A stretch of 41,932 bases of DNA from CAYJEQ01 sp964371155 (GTDB taxonomy: Bacteria > Bacillota > Clostridia > Oscillospirales > Ruminococcaceae), in the NCBI GenBank assembly GCA_964371155.1, contig CAYJLI010000016.1, positions 1-41,932 on the forward strand, in the 5' to 3' direction. The notes beneath the pieces were generated by a model. The model was not told the DNA's origin. It made no database searches and saw only the letters and a program-made list of their open reading frames with translations. The position numbers and the translations under genes were made by a program. The stretch's first letter is position 1, and the number at the start of each line of letters is the position of its first letter. Below, piece by piece: positions 8,870 to 17,140 of this stretch.

Positions 8870-9184
8870 CTTTCCTTCTCCTTTAAATGTATCTGTTTAT
8901 TATCTTTTCTCAGATATTCTGAAAAGATAAGATAAACTGCAAACACTTTCTCCATATTAAAGTGATTGCAAAAACTTAATTTCTGCGATTTAAACCGCTA
9001 AAAAGATTTAATATAATTAAACAATGTAAACAACTTTAGTGGTAGAATGTTTTTTTGTATATTCCCCCCCGTCGGTGGGAGAAATATACAGGAGAATTTT
9101 CTTAAGTTGTCTGCATCGTATAGACAAACGAGCTATTTTATCTTTTAATATAAAACAGCTCGTTCGTCGTAGGTTCATTATGAT
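8870..9184 (-). promoter_or_regulatory. Structured gap between oppA and the rest of its operon
   Basis: These 315 bases hold no gene but several inverted repeats: AACGAGCT(A)TTTTAT with its near-perfect partner (9127-9141/9150-9164), a mismatched C-rich hairpin bounded by GTATATT and AATATAC (9057-9089), and TATCTTTT...AAAAGATA (about 8901-8929). None has a T-run on the minus strand, so they look more like RNA stabilisers or partial terminators that lower expression of the membrane genes relative to oppA than like a full stop. A separate promoter here cannot be excluded. Confidence 0.5.
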
Positions 9185-10828
9185 TTATTTATTATAGTCT
9201 GCAAATACATAGTCAGTAGCCGCACCTGTCATGTTGCGGTTGATGTTTGTAAATCCATCTGAAAGTCTCCAAGCTGCCTGTGTAAAGTATAGAGGAATTA
9301 CAGGGCCTGAGGATAGTAGGAATTCTTCCATTTCTACAAGTAGAGCACTGCGTTCTTCGCCAGTTGTCTGCCAAGACTGTGCAAGTAGTACTGCATATGC
9401 ATCGTCCTGCCATCTCATAAAGGTATCCGCATATTTACCCTCACCATCGTATACGCTAAGGAATGTGCTGGAGTCATCAACATCGGGGCCGCTTCCTGCA
9501 AGAGCAAAGTCATAGCGGTATCCCTCACGCATTGTAGACCAGAAAGTAGAGCCAGGAATTGTGTCTATTTCAAGTTTAATGCCAACCTGTGCGCAAACAT
9601 CCTGTACATATTGTGCCGCAGTTTGTCTTGTAGCATTATCACTTACAACAAGTGTAAATGTAGGCATGCTTTCTACTGTTTCGCCAAGTGTTGCAAGTGC
9701 GGAGTCAAGTTTTTGCTGTGCAAGTGCTAAATCTGCATTCATTAGGAATGGGGATGTAATTGTTATATTTGAATCAGCTTTTGCGCCATTTGTGTAGCCT
9801 GTTGCTGTTGGTGGTATAAAGTCAACCGATGGCTGATATGCACCAGCATAAACTGAATCAACAAAATTCTGACGGTCGATACAAGCTGATAGCGCTTCGA
9901 TAAAGTCTCTGTTTTCTAAGTATTTAACAGTTTCTTCAGTGCTACCATCTGTTGTGAACTGAATGTAGAAATTTGCACCATCATTGTAGTATGTCATTTC
10001 GTTTTCATAATCCATAAACATCGAGCTTGGCACTTCTACCATGTCAATCTCGCCACCGTCAAACATGTTAATCTGTGTAGCTTCATCTTTAACTGTGTAT
10101 ATTTCTACCTTTGTTAGATTAACTACATCTGGATTCCAATAGCTTTCGTTTGGAACCATAACCATAACATCGTTTGGTGCCCACTCTGTTAGAATGAAAG
10201 GACCATTAAATGCCGCTGGAATGTCCTGATAGTACATATCGCCAGTCTCAGCATATTTGTCTGTGCGTACAGGTACAAGTGCCGAAGTAGCAAATATTTC
10301 CATCATAAAAGGAACTGGAGAATTAAGTGTAACTTCAAGTGTTTTTTCATCAATAGCTACTGCATTAGCCTGACCATCCACTGTGAAGTGGTCTGTAAAC
10401 TGGCTCATCGGTGTAGCTCTTTCGATTAGAAGATTCCATGAATCAACAAAATCCTGTGCAACTATTGCTGTGCCATCACTCCATACGCTTTCACGAAGTG
10501 TAAACGTATAAACAAGCCCATCTTCGCTCACTATCCAGCTCTCAGCAAGACCTGGTAGGATTTCACCATTGTAACGACGCACAAGACCTTCGTAAATTGC
10601 ACCTGTTACATTAGTAATCCATTCACCATTACCCAGTTGTGGGTCGAGTGAAGTTGGTTCTGTCATAGTTGAAAAGCGAAAAACCTTTTCAGTAGCCACT
10701 GCTTCGCCCTCTGCTGCAGGAGCGTCTGAATCAGGTGCATCGGATCCACTTGATGAACATGATGCTAATGTGGACATCATCATTACTGCCGCCATTAGAA
10801 GAGTTAAAATTCTTTTTGAAGTTTTCAT
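9185..10828 (-). CDS. oppA: Peptide-binding lipoprotein OppA
   Basis: An extracellular solute-binding protein of family 5 (SBP_bac_5), 547 residues. It has a lipoprotein signal: positive start, hydrophobic stretch and lipobox STLASC, then an acidic Ser/Asp/Ala-rich linker. The family signature follows (EPTSLDPQLGN near residue 57; GLVRRYNGEILPGLAESW; FTLRESVWSDGT). The ribosome binding site is AAAGG. It is the first gene of the minus-strand peptide operon and delivers peptides to OppBCDF. It is not closely similar to the second binding protein at 29127. Confidence 0.93.
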   Translation of the reverse strand: MKTSKRILTLLMAAVMMMSTLASCSSSGSDAPDSDAPAAEGEAVATEKVFRFSTMTEPTSLDPQLGNGEWITNVTGAIYEGLVRRYNGEILPGLAESWIVSEDGLVYTFTLRESVWSDGTAIVAQDFVDSWNLLIERATPMSQFTDHFTVDGQANAVAIDEKTLEVTLNSPVPFMMEIFATSALVPVRTDKYAETGDMYYQDIPAAFNGPFILTEWAPNDVMVMVPNESYWNPDVVNLTKVEIYTVKDEATQINMFDGGEIDMVEVPSSMFMDYENEMTYYNDGANFYIQFTTDGSTEETVKYLENRDFIEALSACIDRQNFVDSVYAGAYQPSVDFIPPTATGYTNGAKADSNITITSPFLMNADLALAQQKLDSALATLGETVESMPTFTLVVSDNATRQTAAQYVQDVCAQVGIKLEIDTIPGSTFWSTMREGYRYDFALAGSGPDVDDSSTFLSVYDGEGKYADTFMRWQDDAYAVLLAQSWQTTGEERSALLVEMEEFLLSSGPVIPLYFTQAAWRLSDGFTNINRNMTGAATDYVFADYNK

Positions 10829-11145
10829 ATAATTCTACCTTTCTCATTTTGTTTAATTATCTTTTAAATCACAAACAAATTTATGTAAATTTATTCGCAT
10901 CTTAATAAAGATATTGCATTTACTTTACATTAATTCAACATTAATGTCAATAAAAATTCATTCTTTTCTGTATTTTTTATCATTTTTTGTATTAAACGCA
11001 GTCATGAAAGTGTAATATTTCTTTATATTTGTGCATTTTTTATATGGAATGAGCAAATTTAATAGTGTATAATATACAGTATATGATATTTATTAAATTT
11101 GTTAAAAATATAGCAAATACTATAAAAAGAAAGTGAGTAAAAGCC
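10829..11145. promoter_or_regulatory. Divergent promoter region between oppA and pepT
   Basis: A very AT-rich 317-bp stretch that must carry the promoters for both directions. A TATAAT box at 11068-11073 faces pepT but has no good -35. A perfect palindrome ACATTAATGT (10938-10947) overlaps a direct repeat of ACATTAAT and is a candidate operator, possibly for the RpiR-type regulator encoded downstream of pepT. No promoter for oppA could be fixed with confidence. Confidence 0.4.
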
Positions 11146-12378
11146 ATGAAAAAAACTTTAGAGCGTTTTTTATCCTATGTAGCCATAGACACCCAGTCAA
11201 AAACAGGATGTGATACAATCCCAAGCACTCCAGGTCAGTTCACACTTGCAAAGAAACTCTGCGAGGAGCTAAAAGAGCTCGGCCTTGTGAACATTGAACT
11301 GACCGAGCACTGCCATGTATATGCAACTCTCCCTGCAAATTGCAAGGGGGTGGAGCCCATTGGATTTATCGCACATCTTGATACTTCACCAGCCATTAGT
11401 GGCAAAGATATAAAGCCTAAAGTTATTGAAAACTTTGATGGAAATGACATACTGCTAAATGAAGAAACTGGGTGCACCTTATATATAGAGGAGTTTCCAG
11501 AGCTTAAAAGGTATATAGGGCAGACACTGATAACCACCGACGGCACAACCCTACTTGGCTCGGATGATAAATCTGGGATAACTGAAATCATGGGAATGCT
11601 TGATTATTTTTCACAAAATCCCGATGTACTTCACGGGGATGTGCAGATTGGATTTACCCCCGATGAGGAAATAGGGCTTGGCACAGAGCATTTTGATGTA
11701 GAGCGTTTTGGAGCTAAGCTCGCCTACACAGTGGATGGGGCAGAGCTTGGTAAATTTAGCTATGAGAACTTTTTTGGAGCTAAAGCAACCATAACTGCAA
11801 CAGGGGTAGGAATTCACCCTGGACGAGGAAAAAACCGCCTAAAAAATGCACTCCTTATGGCTATTGACTTCCAAAACATGCTTCCTGCCGCAGATATTCC
11901 TTTCCATACAGAGGGATATGAGGGATTTTATCATCTAACCGATATGACAGGAGATGTAGAAACAGCTACGCTTTCATATAGGGTCTGCGATTTTGATGAA
12001 GATAAATTTATTGCACGCAAAAAGAGAATTGAAGACATTTGCGAATATCTAAATAAAGTATATGGCGCAAATTCCCTAAAAGCCGAAATAATTGACAACT
12101 CCAAAAATATGCGCAAGATGATAGAGCCACATTTCCATGCAGTAGAAAACATAATAAAAGGAATGGAAAATGCAGGTGTAGAGCCTTCCCCAATGCCCAC
12201 AAGGGGAGGTACTGACGGAGTAAGGCTCTCTTTCATGGGTCTTCCTTGCCCTAACCTTAACACAGGCAGCCATAACTGCCACGGCCGTTTTGAATGTGTG
12301 CCACTTGAATCCATTCATAAAATCACCGAAATATTAGTTGAAATTGTTAAAGTATATGTGGCAGATGCAGATAAATAA
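11146..12378 (+). CDS. pepT: Peptidase T (tripeptide aminopeptidase)
   Basis: A cytosolic zinc tripeptidase of family M20B, 410 residues, the usual length of PepT, that removes the N-terminal residue of tripeptides. Seen motifs: AHLDTSP (H77, D79), TTDGTTLLGSDDKSGI with the bridging Asp, TPDEEIG with the catalytic Glu pair, YTVDGAELG, and the GGTDG...TGSHNCHGRFECVP C-terminal signature. It is divergent from the opp operon and 69 bp ahead of an RpiR-type regulator, consistent with a shared peptide-use regulon. Confidence 0.96.
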   Translation: MKKTLERFLSYVAIDTQSKTGCDTIPSTPGQFTLAKKLCEELKELGLVNIELTEHCHVYATLPANCKGVEPIGFIAHLDTSPAISGKDIKPKVIENFDGNDILLNEETGCTLYIEEFPELKRYIGQTLITTDGTTLLGSDDKSGITEIMGMLDYFSQNPDVLHGDVQIGFTPDEEIGLGTEHFDVERFGAKLAYTVDGAELGKFSYENFFGAKATITATGVGIHPGRGKNRLKNALLMAIDFQNMLPAADIPFHTEGYEGFYHLTDMTGDVETATLSYRVCDFDEDKFIARKKRIEDICEYLNKVYGANSLKAEIIDNSKNMRKMIEPHFHAVENIIKGMENAGVEPSPMPTRGGTDGVRLSFMGLPCPNLNTGSHNCHGRFECVPLESIHKITEILVEIVKVYVADADK

Positions 12379-12447
12379 TAGCCTCATTTGCTTTATATTC
12401 AAATAATTTATTAAAAATTCCTCGACAAGGAGAGAATGGAGATTTAA

Positions 12448-13296
12448 ATGGATATAATAATGAGAATAACAAGTTGCTACCCAAACCTGAGCAAGTCACA
12501 AAAAAAGATAGCGGATTTCATTATATCTAATCCTGAAAGCGCCTGTTTTGCATCGCTGAAAGAGTTTACCGACCTTGTTTGTGCCACTGAAGTTACTGTG
12601 GTGAATTTTGCGAAAAAAATTGGACTTGAAAGCTTTGTATCTCTAAAAAAAGAGCTCCAAGCCTATATAAGAATGAAGCTCTCTCCAAACGACAAGGTAA
12701 GTAAGGCTTTAGAGCAGCTTTCTGTCCGTGACAGCATACTCGATGATTATATCGAAAATGAACAGGTGGCAATAGCGAAGATATTTAATCAAGTCTCAGC
12801 CCAGAATATAAAAGATTGTGTAAATTATTTTAGAAACAGTAGGCATATATATGTTGTAGGACATGACTCCTCCGCCACTGTTGCACAATTTTTACTGATG
12901 CGACTAAATTACCTTGGGATTACTGCAAGGAGTCTTGATATACATTCTCCGTCAGATTTGCTCTTAACTCTCGATAAATCGACAAAAGAAGATGTCTTTG
13001 TGATTATTTCATTTCCACAGCATCAAAGGGAAATGATTAATCTATCAAAGATAATTAGCGGTAAAGACATCCCGCTTATTGCAATTACCGATAGTTATTC
13101 CTCGGAGTTAAACCTCAGTGCCACATTGCAACTTATGTGCCCAACAGGCGATTTGCTTTTTTACAATTCAATCACTGCCACAATTTCACTTATAAATTAT
13201 ATAAGCACATTACTTGCAGTAGATACACATATAGATTTGGAAAAAACACGCAAAAATGTACAGCAATTAAGTAAGGAGTTATATGAAAGCAAGTAA
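12448..13296 (+). CDS. MurR/RpiR family transcriptional regulator
   Basis: A DNA-binding regulator of 282 residues: an N-terminal HTH_6 domain (about 1-78, with KSQKKIADFIISNPE and VTVVNFAKKIGL) and a SIS sugar-isomerase-like effector domain (about 115-245, with IYVVGHDSSATVAQFLLMRL). Family members usually sense phosphosugars or amino-sugar phosphates. It probably shares a transcript with pepT, with GGAG seven bases before the start. A role in controlling pepT and the divergent opp operon is an inference from position. Confidence 0.9.
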   Translation: MDIIMRITSCYPNLSKSQKKIADFIISNPESACFASLKEFTDLVCATEVTVVNFAKKIGLESFVSLKKELQAYIRMKLSPNDKVSKALEQLSVRDSILDDYIENEQVAIAKIFNQVSAQNIKDCVNYFRNSRHIYVVGHDSSATVAQFLLMRLNYLGITARSLDIHSPSDLLLTLDKSTKEDVFVIISFPQHQREMINLSKIISGKDIPLIAITDSYSSELNLSATLQLMCPTGDLLFYNSITATISLINYISTLLAVDTHIDLEKTRKNVQQLSKELYESK

Positions 13297-13300
13297 AAAT

Positions 13301-13336
13301 AGGGGTACAGCATAATTATTTTTATGCTGTACTCCT
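13301..13336 (+). terminator. Hairpin after the RpiR-type gene
   Basis: Arms AGGGGTACAGCATAA and TTATGCTGTACTCCT pair over 15 positions with one G-T type mismatch and a six-base loop. It starts 5 bases after the regulator stop codon. No T-run follows, so it may act with the next hairpin. Confidence 0.6.
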
Positions 13337-13378
13337 ATACCTGTGGCTATGATTATCTTAAAATACACTTAATATTTT

Positions 13379-13417
13379 ATACTCTCGCTTTCCAAGGCTG
13401 AGAGTATTTTTTATTTT
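13379..13417 (+). terminator. Rho-independent terminator for pepT-rpiR
   Basis: ATACTCTC (13379-13386) pairs with GAGAGTAT (13400-13407) and is followed by a T-rich tail on the plus strand. It sits between two convergent transcription units. Confidence 0.75.
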
Positions 13418-13438
13418 GTAGCTCTTAATTTTCTTCTC

Positions 13439-15421
13439 CTATGCTGTTCCAAGTGGTGTTTGCACAGCCTTTTTGGAATAGCGATACTGCATTGCAAATA
13501 GATATGCAATGATTGAGTAACCGATGACATCAGTCACAAGCCCTGAGTAAATTAAGCATACAGCAGCCGTTGCCGCAAGTGCTCTTTCGATGACATTCAT
13601 TTTGCGGAAAAGGAAACCTTCAACAAATAGTCCAAGTGCAATAACACCTACCAAAGCAGAAACTACTGTCATTATAATCTCTATTATCCCTATTCCCTCC
13701 GGCATTAGCAGTGATGGTGAATAGATGAACATATATGGAATAATAAATCCTGCTATTGCAAGTTGTATGCCAGTCCATCCTGTTTTATTTACATCGGCAC
13801 CTGAAAGTCCTGCCGCCGCATATGAGCCCGTTGCAACAGGTGGTGTAATTGTGGAAAGAATACCATAGTAGAACACAAATAAATGTGCTTGTAATGGCTC
13901 TATACCGAGTTGTACGATAGCAGGTGCCGCTATTGTGCTGGTTAAAACATAACAAGCGGTAGTAGGTAGACCCATACCCATTATGATTGCTACAAACATG
14001 GTTAGTATGAGTGTGACAGGCAATAATCCACCACTCATATTAAGAACTGCCGCACCAACCGATAGGATAGCTCCTGTGAGAGAAACCATACCTACAACCA
14101 CACCTATAATAGCACATGCCGCCGCAACGGATATTGAGCTTACAGCGCCTGCTTCTAAAGCTTTTACAAGCTCGATAGGCTTAATCCAAGTCTTACGCCT
14201 TAGGAAACTTGCACCTACTGAAAGCACGATGCCTATAAGTGCCGCATCCATTGCATTGTATCCTGCTATGAGCATATAAACTATACCTACAAGTGGAATT
14301 AAAAGATGTCCACGCTCGAGCAATACAGTTTTTAGCTTAGGTAAATTGGCTTTAGGCACACCGTAAATCCCCTCTTTGCGTGCACGCAAATCAACGATAA
14401 CCCATAAGCTAAAGTAGTAGAGAACCGCTGGTAAAAGAGCCGCTTTGAGTACATCTACAAATGGAATTCCAAGTGAGTCGGCTATAATAAATGCCGCCGA
14501 ACCCATTACAGGGGGCATAATTTGTCCACCTGCTGAAGCTGCCGCTTCAACTGCACTGGCAAAATAATCTTTGTAGCCTGTTTTTTGCATTAAAGGAATG
14601 GTGAATGCACCTGTTGTAACAACATTTGCAGAGGTTGAGCCACTGATAGAGCCCATCATACCACTTGCTAAAACAGAAACTTTTGCAGGACCTCCTCTGC
14701 TTCCTCCGGCGATGGAGAGCGCTATATCGTTAAATACCGATGACATCCCGGTTACGCCTAAAAATGCGCCAAATAAGATAAAGAGGTAGATGTAGGTGGA
14801 GGATACACCTAAAATTTGACCAAATACACCCTCGGTGGTAAGTGTTAGGTGGGTCATAATACGCTCAATCGAAAAGCCCGAATGGCGAAGTGGCCCCGGA
14901 ACAGATCGTCCGAATAAACCGTATAATATTAATATACCCGCCATAATCGGAAGTGCTTTCCCTATTGCTCGCCGTGCCGCTTCGGCTACAACCGCAATTA
15001 TGATATATCCACAGATAATGTCAAGGTCTGTATATCTACCGCCTGTTCTGGCAATATCATTAAAGCGTAGAAGTAGATTTCCCACTGCAAAGAGTGAAGC
15101 ACCAATCCACCCATAATCAACTGTACTCGGTTTATCCACGGGGGATTTAGATGTTGCTGGGTAGAGTAAGTACACCAATGTAAGTACAAACATCAAATGT
15201 ATGGCACGCTGTTGAGTCGGGTTAATCGTAAAGATTGCCGAATACAGGTGATATAGTGACATCATAATTGTCAGTACAGTAATAATTCGCTTAAAAATAC
15301 CCTCGGGTTTGCGTCGCTTGGTCTTTCGCTTTTTCTTTTTGCCCAAATCCTCGAGTTCGTCTTCATTCATTTCATCAATTTTTGATACATCTATCTCAGC
15401 CGCTTTAGACAATATCGACAC
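13439..15421 (-). CDS. TRAP transporter fused permease (4TM/12TM, TAXI type)
   Basis: An inner-membrane secondary transporter, 660 residues, in which the small DctQ-like part (about 40-175) and the large DctM-like part (about 180-620) are fused, as is typical for TRAP systems that use TAXI binding proteins. The DctM signature is clear in the repeated glycine-rich membrane stretches (VLASGMMGSISGSTSANVVTTGAF; GMGLPTTACYVL). It takes up an organic acid with a cation gradient. A GTG at 15421 opens the frame, but a TTG at 15412 is better spaced from the GAGG box, so the true start may be there. The gene follows the TAXI binding protein after a strong hairpin. Confidence 0.92.
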   Translation of the reverse strand: MSILSKAAEIDVSKIDEMNEDELEDLGKKKKRKTKRRKPEGIFKRIITVLTIMMSLYHLYSAIFTINPTQQRAIHLMFVLTLVYLLYPATSKSPVDKPSTVDYGWIGASLFAVGNLLLRFNDIARTGGRYTDLDIICGYIIIAVVAEAARRAIGKALPIMAGILILYGLFGRSVPGPLRHSGFSIERIMTHLTLTTEGVFGQILGVSSTYIYLFILFGAFLGVTGMSSVFNDIALSIAGGSRGGPAKVSVLASGMMGSISGSTSANVVTTGAFTIPLMQKTGYKDYFASAVEAAASAGGQIMPPVMGSAAFIIADSLGIPFVDVLKAALLPAVLYYFSLWVIVDLRARKEGIYGVPKANLPKLKTVLLERGHLLIPLVGIVYMLIAGYNAMDAALIGIVLSVGASFLRRKTWIKPIELVKALEAGAVSSISVAAACAIIGVVVGMVSLTGAILSVGAAVLNMSGGLLPVTLILTMFVAIIMGMGLPTTACYVLTSTIAAPAIVQLGIEPLQAHLFVFYYGILSTITPPVATGSYAAAGLSGADVNKTGWTGIQLAIAGFIIPYMFIYSPSLLMPEGIGIIEIIMTVVSALVGVIALGLFVEGFLFRKMNVIERALAATAAVCLIYSGLVTDVIGYSIIAYLFAMQYRYSKKAVQTPLGTA

Positions 15422-15460
15422 CTCGTTTCATAGAAATAATTATAGTGATAATCAAAACTT

Positions 15461-15499
15461 TTTACATTCTCCTCCCTATATGGGGGAGGAGAATGTAAA
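15461..15499 (-). terminator. Intercistronic hairpin between TAXI protein and TRAP permease
   Basis: TTTACATTCTCCTCCC (15461-15476) pairs perfectly with 15484-15499, leaving a seven-base loop. On the minus strand it is followed by a short T-rich stretch. It lies between a binding-protein gene and its permease gene, where such stems usually reduce downstream expression or protect the upstream mRNA. Confidence 0.7.
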
Positions 15500-15594
15500 T
15501 TCATCGTAAAACATACTCAATATCAATAATATCAATCAACTGAAATTGAAGCGATAGTTTAAATTATCTTTAAAAACAAATTTTATTGCTTATT

Positions 15595-16602
15595 TTATTG
15601 TAGAATGCCGATTTCTTTAAGGTATTTTGCAGCGCCAGGGTGCCACTCAAGCACCATACCTGAAGTTGCATTTTCTGGGAGTGCATCTACAAATCCGCTG
15701 TTGTAGCTCATTAGGAATTCATTTTGTGTGTATAGGTTTTTTGTGAATTCATATGCAAAGTCCTCGGGCATATCTTCATTTGCAAAGATTGTAGCTGCTG
15801 GACCACATGTGTACATATCTTCTGTTAATTCTGCATATGTGCCTGCTGGAACTGTAAATTGACCAAGGTCTGGATTAGCTTCTAAGAAAGAGTCAACTTG
15901 TTCTTTGGTAAGCATTAATAAGCTGATTTTTTCATCGCTTAGTGTATCAGTGGTTTGTGCAGTACCTGCGCCAACAGCATTGATGTATGCGTCAATTTGT
16001 CCTGTCTTCATCTGCTCATGCATTTCACCAACTGTACCATAAATAGGAGTGTAGTCACCATCATTTATGCCAAAGAAGCTAAGGAATTTCCTTGCACTTA
16101 CTTCAACACCACCACCCACGGGGCCCATTGCAATTTTCTTGCCTTTTAAGTCTTCAAGGGACTGAATATTTGCATCTTCATGAACTAAAACATGGTATGC
16201 ATTGAAAGAAATTATACCAAGACCACGAAGCGAGTCAAAGTTTTCTCCTTCAAAGTTACCTGCCGAAGTAATAGCTTCATAGATAGTATTACCTTGTGCA
16301 ATTGCCATTTCTACTTCACCATCTCGCACGAGATAGCAGTTTTGAGCAGAACCATTTGTTGCCTGTGAGCTTGCATCATAACCCATTTTTTCGATAACAA
16401 GCTGAGAAAGTGCACTACCAAAGTTGTAGAAGTTACCGCCAAGGCTTGCTGTACCTATGCGAACAAATTCATAAGCCGATGCTTCTACCGATGCTTCTAC
16501 CGATGCTTCTCCATCCGTAGATTCAGCGGGAGTTGTTTCGCTACAACCAACCGTCGTAATCATCATTGCCGCTACGAGTAAGATTGAAAGTAATTTTTTC
16601 AT
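15595..16602 (-). CDS. TAXI family TRAP solute-binding lipoprotein
   Basis: An extracellular binding protein of the TAXI family, 335 residues, serving the TRAP permease downstream. It has a signal peptide with lipobox TTVGC (Cys20), then a Glu/Ala/Ser/Val linker made by a 12-bp triplicate. The family core starts with RIGTASLGGNFYNFGSALSQ, and DLKGKKIAMGPVGGGVEVSA is the usual mid-protein motif. Studied TAXI proteins bind small organic acids such as 2-oxoglutarate or glutamate. The gene cluster suggests a carboxylic acid that the two hydro-lyases and the lyase can break down. Confidence 0.93.
   Translation of the reverse strand: MKKLLSILLVAAMMITTVGCSETTPAESTDGEASVEASVEASAYEFVRIGTASLGGNFYNFGSALSQLVIEKMGYDASSQATNGSAQNCYLVRDGEVEMAIAQGNTIYEAITSAGNFEGENFDSLRGLGIISFNAYHVLVHEDANIQSLEDLKGKKIAMGPVGGGVEVSARKFLSFFGINDGDYTPIYGTVGEMHEQMKTGQIDAYINAVGAGTAQTTDTLSDEKISLLMLTKEQVDSFLEANPDLGQFTVPAGTYAELTEDMYTCGPAATIFANEDMPEDFAYEFTKNLYTQNEFLMSYNSGFVDALPENATSGMVLEWHPGAAKYLKEIGILQ
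16475..16510 (-). repeat. 12-bp tandem repeat in the TAXI lipoprotein linker
   Basis: Three 12-bp units (gccgatgcttct, then accgatgcttct twice) encode repeats of E-A-S-V just after the lipidated cysteine. The number of units could change by slippage without breaking the frame. Confidence 0.8.
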
Positions 16603-16648
16603 ATTAATTCCTCTTTCTTGTTTTCGGTCTATAAGACCACTTTTGTTT

Positions 16649-17140
16649 TTATTTTGATAGTCTTTGCTTTGTATAGGGTATCAAACCACCACTATCCACC
16701 AGTTGGGTAAGATATAGGGGGTAGGGTGCAAATTTAGCTTCTCCATGCTCGGTCGTGATTTTATGGGATTTCATATCAACCGTTAGCATTTCGCCTTCTT
16801 TGACAAGATTTATCGCTTCGGGACAAGTTATCACAAGCAGTCCTTCGTTTATGGCATTGCGGTAAAAAATGCGTGCAAATCCCCCAGCAATTACAGCTGC
16901 TACACCTCTTGCTTTTAGGCATTTTACTGCCTGTTCTCGAGAAGAACCGCACCCGAAATTTTTCCCTGCTACTAAAATATCGCCTGCTACACCTTTTTTG
17001 TGAAAATCTGAATCGGCATCTTCCATCGCATATTTACCCATTGCCTCATCTTCCATTGGCTCATATGTGTAGCGTCCTGGGAAAATAACATCGGTGTTGA
17101 TATCATCGCCGAATACCCAAACTTTTCCGTTCAAATTCAC
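16649..17140 (-). CDS. Aconitase-superfamily hydro-lyase small subunit (pair 2)
   Basis: The swivel-domain subunit of a LeuD-like heterodimeric hydro-lyase, 163 residues. It has the opening motif GDDINTDVIFPGRY, the conserved NFGCGSSREQAV loop and the FARIFYRNAINEGL substrate-binding stretch. The start is the GTG at 17140, giving a 4-bp GTGA overlap with the large subunit gene and an AAGGGGGG ribosome site; an in-frame ATG at 17158 lies inside the upstream gene. It works with the large subunit at 17137. An automatic leuD label is probably wrong, as no leucine biosynthesis genes are nearby. Confidence 0.9.
   Translation of the reverse strand: MNLNGKVWVFGDDINTDVIFPGRYTYEPMEDEAMGKYAMEDADSDFHKKGVAGDILVAGKNFGCGSSREQAVKCLKARGVAAVIAGGFARIFYRNAINEGLLVITCPEAINLVKEGEMLTVDMKSHKITTEHGEAKFAPYPLYLTQLVDSGGLIPYTKQRLSK

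Noticed and set aside
10829..11145. CodY boxes before oppA/pepT
   Set aside because: Peptide genes in Bacillota are often CodY targets, but no stretch comes close enough to AATTTTCWGAAAATT.
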